64,000 bases of DNA, taken from Myxococcales bacterium (lineage in GTDB: Bacteria; Myxococcota_A; Polyangia; Polyangiales; GCA-016699535). Positions 53,693 through 60,719 of the stretch are shown here, piece after piece. A program made the position numbers and the translations under genes. The first letter of the stretch is position 1, and each line of letters begins with the position of its first letter. The notes beneath the pieces are model-generated. The model made no database searches, was not told the origin of the DNA, and saw only the letters and a program-made list of their open reading frames with translations. The DNA lies in NCBI GenBank assembly GCA_020633325.1, contig JACKDX010000004.1:5498-69497 (forward strand). Reading direction: 5' to 3'.

Positions 53693-55599
53693 TGCTGGTG
53701 CCCTCCAGCAGGCGCAGGTGCCTGCCTGGTCGCGCTCGAATCAGCGGGCGGAGAAAGAAACGATCCGGCCGGCACTTGGTGCTGAATTTCTCCGCAGTCG
53801 CGCATCGAGGCCCCGAAATACGAGTTCTCGATCTCCGTCCCGCGCTGCACCCAGGAAGCACCCTCACTTCCTACGGCCATCGGACAGAACGCAACGTTGA
53901 GAGGTGTGTCGAGCGGGTTACCAAATCGGCGAAGCAGAACCTCGACCTCCTGGCTCAGCCCCTCGAAACCTGAGCGCGCGCCCTCGAGATCCGTCGCCAT
54001 CCTCACGTGGCGGCCATGCTGGCCGAGGCCGGCGCTCACTTCGGCCCAAGCTGCCGCAGCTTCTCGCGAGCGCTCGAAGCTCACAGTGGCAATCGCGGCT
54101 ATCAAGCGCTCGGCTCCGGCTTTCGCCTCGGACAGGCTGTCGGCGGCGAGTGCTTCCTGAACGGCCAAGTAGGCGGTTACGATCGGGGCCAGCTGTCCAC
54201 GCTGCCCAGCGCTCAGCTCAATCGCCGCGTCCCACACTCCCTCCGCGCTGTCGTCCGGGGACGTCATCATGCTCGCTCCGCCGCGAATCTGGAGGTCGGC
54301 GTCGAGCGCGAATGCCCCGCGCGAAACTACGCGCTCGCCCTCGGAAAGTCCCGCCACCACGGGATAGAAGTCTCCGAGTCGAGGCCCGAGCCGCACCGTC
54401 CGGGCCTCGTAGGCGGTGCGGTCGCCGTCCCGTACCTCCACGTAGAGTATCGCCCTCCGGCCCGTGAACAGCGGGGCTGTGGCCGGCACCACCAGGGGGT
54501 TTCTTCCATCTGCCACCGCACCCGTCGCCACCGTGGCCTGGGCAAACATCCCGGGCCGCAGGCGTCCCTCGGCGTTGTCCAGCACGACGCGAACACGCGC
54601 AGTCCTGGTTCGCGGATCGATCGTTGGATCGATGAACGCCACCTTGCCTTCGAAGTCCTCTCCCGGCAGGGCATCCACCATGACCCGCACGGAGTCTTCG
54701 AGGGCAACCCCTGACAGGTCACTCTCATAGGCATCGAGCTGCAGCCACAGCGTGCTCAAGTTGGCGAGCCGGTAGAGCGGCGTCCCAGTTGAAACATACG
54801 CACCCTCGGTGGCTATTCGTTCGATCACCGTGCCTGCGAATGGCGTGCGAATCGCCACCGCCCGTGTCGGTCGTTCCTGCCTTTCCATGCGGGCCAGCTC
54901 ATCGTCGGGAACGCCGAGGAGACGAAGTCGCTCGCGCGCGGCATCGAGAGCCGCCGCCGCAGCACGGCGCGATGAGTCCGGGCTTTGCGCCATGCGCTCA
55001 ACCTGTCGCTTTGCTACGAGCAAGTCCTGGTGCGCTGCGAAAACCTCGGGACTGTACAGCGTCGCGATGACTTGGCCCGCGCGAACACGCTCGCCGGTCA
55101 CGTTGACATGCAACCGATCGATGCGGCCGCCCGTCCACGCGGTGATCGTTTTCAACGTCGTTTCGTTCGCGTCAATGCGCCCGAGCAGTCGCAGTTGACC
55201 CGACGCGTCTGCGCGACGACGTACGGGCACCGTTCGCAGCCTTGCAAGGGCCCGAGCTCGGTCCGAAAGCACGATGCGCGTGGGGCTACTGGCCCCCGCG
55301 TTGTCGCCTGATGTGACTGGAATCAGATCCATGCCGCAGATCGGACACTGCCCTGGCTCGGGCTGGCGGATCTGGGGATGCATCGAGCACGTCCAGATGG
55401 TCTGCTCGCTGCTGCTCGCGGCCGGCGTGGCCCGGTGGTCATCGTGCGGTTTTGGCTCGGAGCAAGAACGAACGGCAAATAGGACGGAAGCAATGAGGAA
55501 TCCAAGAAGCAAGAGTCCCGCCCTTCCAACCTGTGGCCTCATCCCCTCTCGGATTCTCACGAGCAACTTTTTGAGACGGTTCATCATGGCTTCACTCAT
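53689..55599 (-). CDS. CusB-like membrane fusion protein with HMBD and DUF3347-like ends
   Basis: A 636-residue periplasmic adaptor. After a membrane anchor (LLLLGFLIASVLFAV, residues 28-44) comes a heavy-metal-binding domain (WTCSMHPQIRQPEPGQCPIC, near 72-96), then the barrel, lipoyl and hairpin regions (LHVNVTGERVRAGQVIATLY). The C-terminus holds a copper-binding DUF3347-like part: FCPMAVG, SWVQRGTEIENSYFG and MRDCGEIQH, with a final His-rich tip. It links the RND pump and TolC and captures metal. ATG 55599 overlaps the TolC gene by 8 bp. Confidence 0.9.
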   Translation of the reverse strand: MSEAMMNRLKKLLVRIREGMRPQVGRAGLLLLGFLIASVLFAVRSCSEPKPHDDHRATPAASSSEQTIWTCSMHPQIRQPEPGQCPICGMDLIPVTSGDNAGASSPTRIVLSDRARALARLRTVPVRRRADASGQLRLLGRIDANETTLKTITAWTGGRIDRLHVNVTGERVRAGQVIATLYSPEVFAAHQDLLVAKRQVERMAQSPDSSRRAAAAALDAARERLRLLGVPDDELARMERQERPTRAVAIRTPFAGTVIERIATEGAYVSTGTPLYRLANLSTLWLQLDAYESDLSGVALEDSVRVMVDALPGEDFEGKVAFIDPTIDPRTRTARVRVVLDNAEGRLRPGMFAQATVATGAVADGRNPLVVPATAPLFTGRRAILYVEVRDGDRTAYEARTVRLGPRLGDFYPVVAGLSEGERVVSRGAFALDADLQIRGGASMMTSPDDSAEGVWDAAIELSAGQRGQLAPIVTAYLAVQEALAADSLSEAKAGAERLIAAIATVSFERSREAAAAWAEVSAGLGQHGRHVRMATDLEGARSGFEGLSQEVEVLLRRFGNPLDTPLNVAFCPMAVGSEGASWVQRGTEIENSYFGASMRDCGEIQHQVPAGSFLSPPADSSATRQAPAPAGGHQH

Positions 55600-57028
55600 C
55601 GGTAGCTTCTGGGGCGCTTTCGCCTTCAGCGGCGATGGACGCGCGTCTGACCTCGCGGCCCGTTATTTCCTCGAGGCGTGCCCACGCCCGTTCGTAGTCG
55701 GCGCGTGCACGGTCGAGTTCGATGCGCAACTCCAGCAGATCACGTTGCGCAAGAAGTGCCTGAGCAACGGTTCCACGACCTACCGTGTATGCGCCGAGCA
55801 CCGAGTCGTAGGCTGACTCCGCTTGAGGAACGAGCGTTCCTCGGTAGAGGGCGACACGTCGAACGGCATCCTCCACATTGGAGAGTGACGTGGTCAGCTC
55901 GGCGGACGCTCGATCTTCGAGGGCTCGCTGGTCCGCTCGTTGGGCCCTGGCGTCGGCGCGAGCAGCCGCAATGCTATCCGAGTAGCTTCCCTGCCAGAGC
56001 GGGATCCGGATACCTGCGCCGACGATGACCGCATCCTTGCCGCTGTCGGCCACGCCGGGCATCACCGCGTCGCCGGTGATGATCCAGTCTGCGCCCACTG
56101 TGAAGCTCGGGTAGCGGTCGGCAGCCTCTGCTCGTGCGGAGGATTCCGCCGCTGCAGCCATAAAGCCGAGGCTCGTGATCATCGGGTGGTCCTGCGCTGC
56201 GGCGACCAGCACCTCACGGCTCTCACTCGGCGACGCCGGATCGGAGGGCGGCTGATCAGTGGGGACGACAAGGTCACCCTGCACGCCAATCGCTGCGCGC
56301 AGTTGAGCTTCTGCGACGCGCTCGGCTTCATCCATGCCCCGAATGTTGTCCTCCAGACGAGCGGCCGTGAGATCGATCTGTTGAAGGTCCGCCAACATAG
56401 CGGTACCGGTCGATATTCGAGCTCTCACGGACTCGGAGAGGCCACGGACGACTTCGAGATGTTGCTGGTGAATCGAGCGGGTGCTGCGGATCTGCCAGAG
56501 ACTCCAGTAGGCGGTCGCCACCCGCTGCGCGATCATGAGCGACTGGGCCTCAAACCTCCGCTGTATGGAGCGGGCTTGTGCCGAGGCGGCATCGGCTCCA
56601 GCGGTGAGCTTCGTCGGCCAGGGAAACGCTTGTTGCAGACTGATACGGGCTTGCTGGGGACCCACCCGCGTCTCGACAGACTGAATGAAGTAGCCAAACC
56701 CCAGCGTGGGCTCTGGCAGCCGACGGGCCCGGGAGATGCGGTGCACGCTGGCCTGCCAACGCTCAAACGCGGCGCGAATTTCGGGGTTGTTTTGCAGCGC
56801 CAGAGCAACGTAGGCCCGGACCCCGGTCGAAAGCGAGTCGGCTTGAGTTCGCGAGAGAGCAGTTCCGCTGCCACTGGTATCGACGGGCCAATCATGGCGG
56901 GCGCGCACGGTGTCGATGTCGTGCCGGACCGCGGACTCGTAGGTGCCCGCGCACCCACCGAACAGCGCCACCGCCGCGCAAGCGGTGAGTCCGATCAGAG
57001 CCGCGCGCGTGGCGAACAGGTAGAGCAT
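55592..57028 (-). CDS. CusC/TolC-family outer-membrane channel
   Basis: A 478-residue outer-membrane factor starting at ATG 57028, with a signal-like N-terminus and Cys in LFGGCAGTYES, so it is probably a lipoprotein. The helical barrel repeats are visible: LALQNNPEIRAAFERWQAS and GTVAQALLAQRDLLELRIEL (mirror-related segments), each followed by long coiled-coil helices. It completes the trans-envelope pump with the CusB-like and CusA-like proteins. It follows the cupredoxin gene after 5 bp. Confidence 0.9.
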   Translation of the reverse strand: MLYLFATRAALIGLTACAAVALFGGCAGTYESAVRHDIDTVRARHDWPVDTSGSGTALSRTQADSLSTGVRAYVALALQNNPEIRAAFERWQASVHRISRARRLPEPTLGFGYFIQSVETRVGPQQARISLQQAFPWPTKLTAGADAASAQARSIQRRFEAQSLMIAQRVATAYWSLWQIRSTRSIHQQHLEVVRGLSESVRARISTGTAMLADLQQIDLTAARLEDNIRGMDEAERVAEAQLRAAIGVQGDLVVPTDQPPSDPASPSESREVLVAAAQDHPMITSLGFMAAAAESSARAEAADRYPSFTVGADWIITGDAVMPGVADSGKDAVIVGAGIRIPLWQGSYSDSIAAARADARAQRADQRALEDRASAELTTSLSNVEDAVRRVALYRGTLVPQAESAYDSVLGAYTVGRGTVAQALLAQRDLLELRIELDRARADYERAWARLEEITGREVRRASIAAEGESAPEATDE

Positions 57029-57033
57029 CGTTG

Positions 57034-57420
57034 CTACCGAGTTGCCACGATGCTGCCGCGGAGCATGCCCATGCCGCAGGTGAAAGCAATGTGTTCATCT
57101 GCGGCTGGAGTCAGCGTGATCTCGACCTCCTCATTGAGTGGCAGCTCCCGACGGATGTTCCGATCGGGAAACACCACTTCGTGTCCGCATCCCTGGTCGC
57201 TGATCCGTTTGAATACCAACGTGAGGGGCGCACCCGCGGCGGCATCGATCGAGCTGGGCTCGTATCCCTGGCCCGTGACCGTCACGGTTACGCGTTCACC
57301 GGCGCGTGCGCTGGTCGCGGTCTCCGCCGGGTCGGTCTGAACTGAACTCTCCGCCTTAGTGGAATTGCATCCAGAGGCAGCAATGAGGGCGGTAGTGAGG
57401 ATGCCGGCAGCCACTTTCAT
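57034..57420 (-). CDS. Cupredoxin-fold copper-binding lipoprotein
   Basis: A 128-residue periplasmic protein. The frame opens at 57531, but ATG 57420 follows GGAGG at ideal spacing and lies 25 nt after a perfect sigma-54 promoter, so it is the start. The signal peptide ends in lipobox IAASGC. The cupredoxin domain has SDQGCGHEVVFPD and the C-terminal FTCGMGMLRG; His, Cys and Met there are the probable copper ligands. Similar domains appear in CupA-type chaperones that hand copper to efflux pumps. It is the first gene of the efflux operon. Confidence 0.85.
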   Translation of the reverse strand: MKVAAGILTTALIAASGCNSTKAESSVQTDPAETATSARAGERVTVTVTGQGYEPSSIDAAAGAPLTLVFKRISDQGCGHEVVFPDRNIRRELPLNEEVEITLTPAADEHIAFTCGMGMLRGSIVATR

Positions 57421-57445
57421 GAAAACCTCCATGGAGGCATGCGTT

Positions 57446-57461
57446 TGCAAGCATCGTGCCA
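57446..57461 (-). promoter_or_regulatory. Sigma-54 promoter for the cupredoxin/efflux operon
   Basis: On the minus strand the sequence reads TGGCACG-ATGC-TTGCA, identical to the consensus TGGCACG-N4-TTGCW, with invariant GG (-24) and GC (-12) in place. The predicted transcription start is about 57435, some 15 nt before the ATG at 57420. It needs RpoN and an enhancer-binding activator; the adjacent NtrC-type protein carries the sigma-54 contact motif. Confidence 0.88.
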
Positions 57462-57555
57462 CAAGCCCTCGCTTGGCCAAAGCGTTTGTAATTACAATGC
57501 TTCTGGCTTTGTCCGCTCCGCCCCGGTCCAAAGCGAAGTGGCTGCATCGGTCTCG

Positions 57556-57576
57556 AAGTAACTGTATCGGTTACTT
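57556..57576. promoter_or_regulatory. Candidate enhancer site (inverted GTAAC repeat) upstream of the efflux operon
   Basis: The inverted repeat AAGTAAC-N7-GTTACTT lies 94 bp before the sigma-54 promoter, overlapping the stop codon of the response regulator gene. The site contains the 8-mer GTAACCGA (on the minus strand), which recurs at 60598-60605 ahead of copA. Distance and dyad shape fit an NtrC-type upstream activating sequence. Confidence 0.5.
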
Positions 57577-58980
57577 TCGGCCTGCGTCGCCTGTATTGCC
57601 TCTGAACGCACCGGCGTCCACGCCGTGCTTTCTGAGCAGGCGGTAGAAGCTCTCGCGCTCCACGCCGGCCTGGGCAGCGGCTTCGGCGACTTGACCGTCA
57701 AAGCGGCGCATCAGGGCTTCCAAGTAGCGTCTGCCGACGTCAGCTCGGCCACGTTCCACGGCTTGCGCCCACGTGCACAGCGACAGCGAAGGATCTTCCT
57801 CGGTGCCATGGGTGCCTCGGAGCACCTCGGGAGGCAGATCGACAACGCCGATGTTCTCATCGCGGGTGACGACACAGGCGCGTTCGACTGCCGAGCGAAG
57901 CTGACGGACATTGCCAGGCCAATCGTATGCTGTGAGGGCCTCAAGGGTTGCCGGGGCGAAACCCTTGATGTTGCGGCCTCGCGTGCGCTCTGCTTGCAGG
58001 CGCAAGAAGTGGTGCGCCAAGAGCTCGATGTCATCCCGTCGCTCGCGCAGCGGAGGAAGCTGCACGAGCGCGACGTTGAGACGATACCAGAGGTCCTCGC
58101 GAAATGTGCCGCTTTGGACCATCGCTTCGAGGTCGCGATGCGTGGCTGCGATGAGCCGAACATCGACGGGGCGCTCCTTTGAGTCCCCGACGCGGCGGAT
58201 CGCCCGCTCTTCGAGAGCGCGCGTCAGCTTCGCTTGTAAAGACGGCCGCATGTCGCCGATCTCATCTAGGAAGAGGCTGCCGCCGTCCGCTTCCTCGAAC
58301 AGCCCCTTGCGCTCGGCGGTGGCGCCTGTGAATGCCCCTTTCGCGTACCCGAACAGTTCGCTCTCCAGCAGCTCGGCTGGCACCGCCGCACAGTTGAGCG
58401 CAACGAAGCGGCGCGCAGAGCGAGGAGACAGATCGTGAACTGCTCGCGCGATCCGTTCCTTGCCGGTGCCTGTCTCGCCCAGCAGGAGCGCCGTGGCGTC
58501 GCTGTCGGCTATCCGCTTGATCAAGTCGGCGAGGTCCTGCATCGAGCGGGAGCGCGCGATGACGCCTGGGAGCACTTCCGTTTCTCCATCCGCGTCGGGG
58601 TGCGTGGAAGCTGCCCGGGCGAGTGCCCGCAACAGCACAGCTCGCGCCGCATCAGGCTCGAACGGCTTAGTCAGGTAGTCATAGGCGCCGAGCTTGAGCG
58701 CCTCGACCGCGGTGCCGACGGTTGCGTATGCCGTCATGAGGACGAACTCGGCTTGGGGCCGAAGACGGCGGCAGGCTCGAAGCACGTCGAGGCCGTCCAT
58801 GTCGGGCATCTTCAGGTCGCACAGCACGACGTCCACCGGCTCGCTTGCGAGCACGCGCAGTGCCTCCGCGCCATTCTCCGCGGTACGGACGGCGGCGTCC
58901 TTCTTCATGACCTTAGCCATGAGCCGCACCATGTTCCTCTTGTCATCGACAACTAGAAGAGTGCAGCGCCGACTACTCAT
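57571..58980 (-). CDS. NtrC-type sigma-54 response regulator
   Basis: A 469-residue activator. Receiver domain (residues 7-120) with phospho-Asp in VDVVLCDLKMPDMDG; AAA+ domain (about 145-375) with Walker A GETGTGKERIARAV, the sigma-54 contact GAFTGA within YAKGAFTGATAERK, and Walker B GGSLFLDEIGDM; Fis-type helix-turn-helix at the end (VAEAAAQAGVERESFYRLLR). It is directly downstream of its kinase (ATGA overlap) and upstream of the cupredoxin promoter. Resembles the ZraR/HydG family. Most likely it activates the two sigma-54 promoters described. Confidence 0.95.
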   Translation of the reverse strand: MSSRRCTLLVVDDKRNMVRLMAKVMKKDAAVRTAENGAEALRVLASEPVDVVLCDLKMPDMDGLDVLRACRRLRPQAEFVLMTAYATVGTAVEALKLGAYDYLTKPFEPDAARAVLLRALARAASTHPDADGETEVLPGVIARSRSMQDLADLIKRIADSDATALLLGETGTGKERIARAVHDLSPRSARRFVALNCAAVPAELLESELFGYAKGAFTGATAERKGLFEEADGGSLFLDEIGDMRPSLQAKLTRALEERAIRRVGDSKERPVDVRLIAATHRDLEAMVQSGTFREDLWYRLNVALVQLPPLRERRDDIELLAHHFLRLQAERTRGRNIKGFAPATLEALTAYDWPGNVRQLRSAVERACVVTRDENIGVVDLPPEVLRGTHGTEEDPSLSLCTWAQAVERGRADVGRRYLEALMRRFDGQVAEAAAQAGVERESFYRLLRKHGVDAGAFRGNTGDAGRK

Positions 58981-60488
58981 CGCGGCTCCTCGGAAGCCAT
59001 GACCGGGCCACTAGGCTGTGACGACCGTGTGTGTTTCTCTGGCAGGCTGACCCGGAAGATCGTTCCCGGCGCGCGTGCTTCCACTATCTCGATCGTGCCC
59101 GCGTGTGCTCTCACGATGCCCTGGCAAACGGCTAGCCCCAACCCACTGCCGCCTCGCCGTTTGGAGAAGAACGGCTCGAAGACGTGCGCGCGATCTTCTG
59201 GCGCGACGCCCGGACCGGCGTCTTCGACTTCGATCTGATACTGACCGCCAACGAGGCTGCCTCGAAGCAGCACCGCCGCGTTCGGGGGCGATGCCTGGTC
59301 CGCATTGGCGAGAAGGTTGAGCACAACCTGCCTCAGTCGTGCACCGTCCGCCTCGACGATCACATCTTGCGCCGACACCTCGACACGCGATCCGTTCGAA
59401 CCGTTTCCGCTCTGAAAGCGCTTAGCCGTCTCTTGCAGGAACCCTCCCATGTGGACGCGGTCAATGGAGAGTTCTCCCGTACGAGCATACGAAAGCAGGT
59501 CGTCGGCGATGCGCTGGCAATGGCCGGCCTCTTCGTCGAGGATCGCGAGTTCGTCGCGGAGCGTCTCGCTGTCTTCTTCTGGACTCATCGTCTTCAAGTA
59601 GCCACGAATGATGCCGATCGGGTTGTTGAGCTCATGGGCGACGCCAGCGGCAAGTTGGCCGATCGCAGCCATGCGTTCGTTCTGCACCAGTCGCGCCTCA
59701 CGGCGAGCGAGCTCGTCGGCCATGTGATCGAACGCATCCCCGAGTGCAGCAAGCTCGCCTTTGCCGACCCGGCCTACGCGTTCTTCGAAGTTACCGCTTC
59801 CGAAACGACGCGCCGCCTGGGTGAGGGTGAGGAGCGGTTTCAGGACGGCAGCCCTCAGGCGGAGCGTAAAACCGATCGAAAGAATCACGATCAGCGCCGC
59901 ACACAGGCCTCCTCCCAGTAGTCCCAAACGCGTCGAGTTCGTCGCGAGTACGTGCGCGTGCGCCATCTGCGAAGTGGTCACGTGAGCTAGAGCATCTGCA
60001 TGCCGAGCGGCCTCTTCTCCGAGTGCTTCGATATCGCGGTGCACCTTGCGCACTTCTTCCAAGTCCCCGCGTCGCGCCGCGGGCAGTGCCGACTCCATGA
60101 GCAGGTCGTGCATTCGTTGCGTCTTTTCGCCGAGCACCTCGAGGCGGAAGCGTTCCTCTGCCGGAACCCGCGAGGAAAGCTCCTGGATTTGTGTCCGAAC
60201 ACGATCTCGAAAGCCCCCGTAGTGGTCGAGGTGGGAGTCGTCCGCCTCGATTACGGTGTGGGCGATGTGGATCGACAGCTCCCTCACCGAGGTCGCGAGT
60301 GAAAGGCCCTGGCGGATCGACGTCTCGTCGTGGCGCATGGACTCCACGAGCCCGGACACGTCGTAGATGATGCTCAGTAGCATCGCGCACATCCCTACGG
60401 CGACGACGCTAACGGCTCCGAATCCGAAAGCCATTTGCCGCGCAATGAAGCGTGGCGAGCCGTCACGGGTGAGTTTGGTCGCCATCAT
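58977..60488 (-). CDS. Membrane histidine kinase, cognate to the sigma-54 regulator
   Basis: A 503-residue sensor. First helix at residues 18-42 (QMAFGFGAVSVVAVGMCAML), a periplasmic helical domain of about 130 residues (rich in His and acidic residues, such as HIAHTVIEADDSHLDH), a second helix near 187-206, HAMP, HisKA with phospho-His in GVAHELNNPIGIIRG, and HATPase motifs NLLANADQAS and GSGLGLAVCQGIV. It probably senses periplasmic copper or silver and phosphorylates the NtrC-type regulator encoded next to it. M1 or M2 may be the start. Confidence 0.9.
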   Translation of the reverse strand: MMATKLTRDGSPRFIARQMAFGFGAVSVVAVGMCAMLLSIIYDVSGLVESMRHDETSIRQGLSLATSVRELSIHIAHTVIEADDSHLDHYGGFRDRVRTQIQELSSRVPAEERFRLEVLGEKTQRMHDLLMESALPAARRGDLEEVRKVHRDIEALGEEAARHADALAHVTTSQMAHAHVLATNSTRLGLLGGGLCAALIVILSIGFTLRLRAAVLKPLLTLTQAARRFGSGNFEERVGRVGKGELAALGDAFDHMADELARREARLVQNERMAAIGQLAAGVAHELNNPIGIIRGYLKTMSPEEDSETLRDELAILDEEAGHCQRIADDLLSYARTGELSIDRVHMGGFLQETAKRFQSGNGSNGSRVEVSAQDVIVEADGARLRQVVLNLLANADQASPPNAAVLLRGSLVGGQYQIEVEDAGPGVAPEDRAHVFEPFFSKRRGGSGLGLAVCQGIVRAHAGTIEIVEARAPGTIFRVSLPEKHTRSSQPSGPVMASEEPR

Positions 60489-60509
60489 CTCTATCTCTCA
60501 GGGTGCATC

Positions 60510-60525
60510 TGCAGCACGCGCGCCA
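60510..60525 (-). promoter_or_regulatory. Possible sigma-54 promoter for the kinase/regulator pair
   Basis: On the minus strand TGGCGCG-CGTG-CTGCA keeps the invariant GG and GC at the right spacing, with two mismatches to the consensus. It lies 21 nt before the kinase ATG. This would make the two-component pair autoregulated, but a match of this quality can arise by chance in GC-rich DNA. Confidence 0.3.
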
Positions 60526-60575
60526 ACGCGACTCGCCCCGAAGGATCCGGCGGTGCACTTGCCTGGGCCGAGTCT

Positions 60576-60605
60576 GAGTAACTCCACTCGACACTTTGTA
60601 ACCGA
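60576..60605. promoter_or_regulatory. Candidate enhancer site (GTAAC repeats) upstream of copA
   Basis: Two GTAAC copies occur as direct repeats at 60578-60582 and 60598-60602, the second within GTAACCGA, an 8-mer also present in the site at 57556-57576. The element lies 73 bp before the sigma-54 promoter of copA. It is a candidate binding site for the NtrC-type regulator. Confidence 0.4.
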
Positions 60606-60678
60606 AACGACCACACGCGGCAACCACTCAGCCCCCCAAGGATCGTGAATTTAGCGGGTTCCTTGGGAATGAGAGAGT

Positions 60679-60694
60679 TGGCACGAAACATGCT
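60679..60694 (+). promoter_or_regulatory. Sigma-54 promoter for the copper ATPase
   Basis: TGGCACG-AAAC-ATGCT differs from the consensus TGGCACG-N4-TTGCW at one position; invariant GG and GC are present. It stands exactly 25 nt before ATG 60720, the same distance as in the cupredoxin operon. The predicted transcript starts near 60705, which excludes the earlier in-frame ATG codons (60645, 60669, 60690) as starts. Confidence 0.8.
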
Positions 60695-60719
60695 GGGCAG
60701 CAGGGCTATGGAGGCCTTC

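Noticed and set aside
60645..60719. Longer copA start at ATG 60645, 60669 or 60690
   Set aside because: These lie before or inside the sigma-54 element at 60679-60694, upstream of the predicted transcript start; ATG 60720 has a proper GGAGG.
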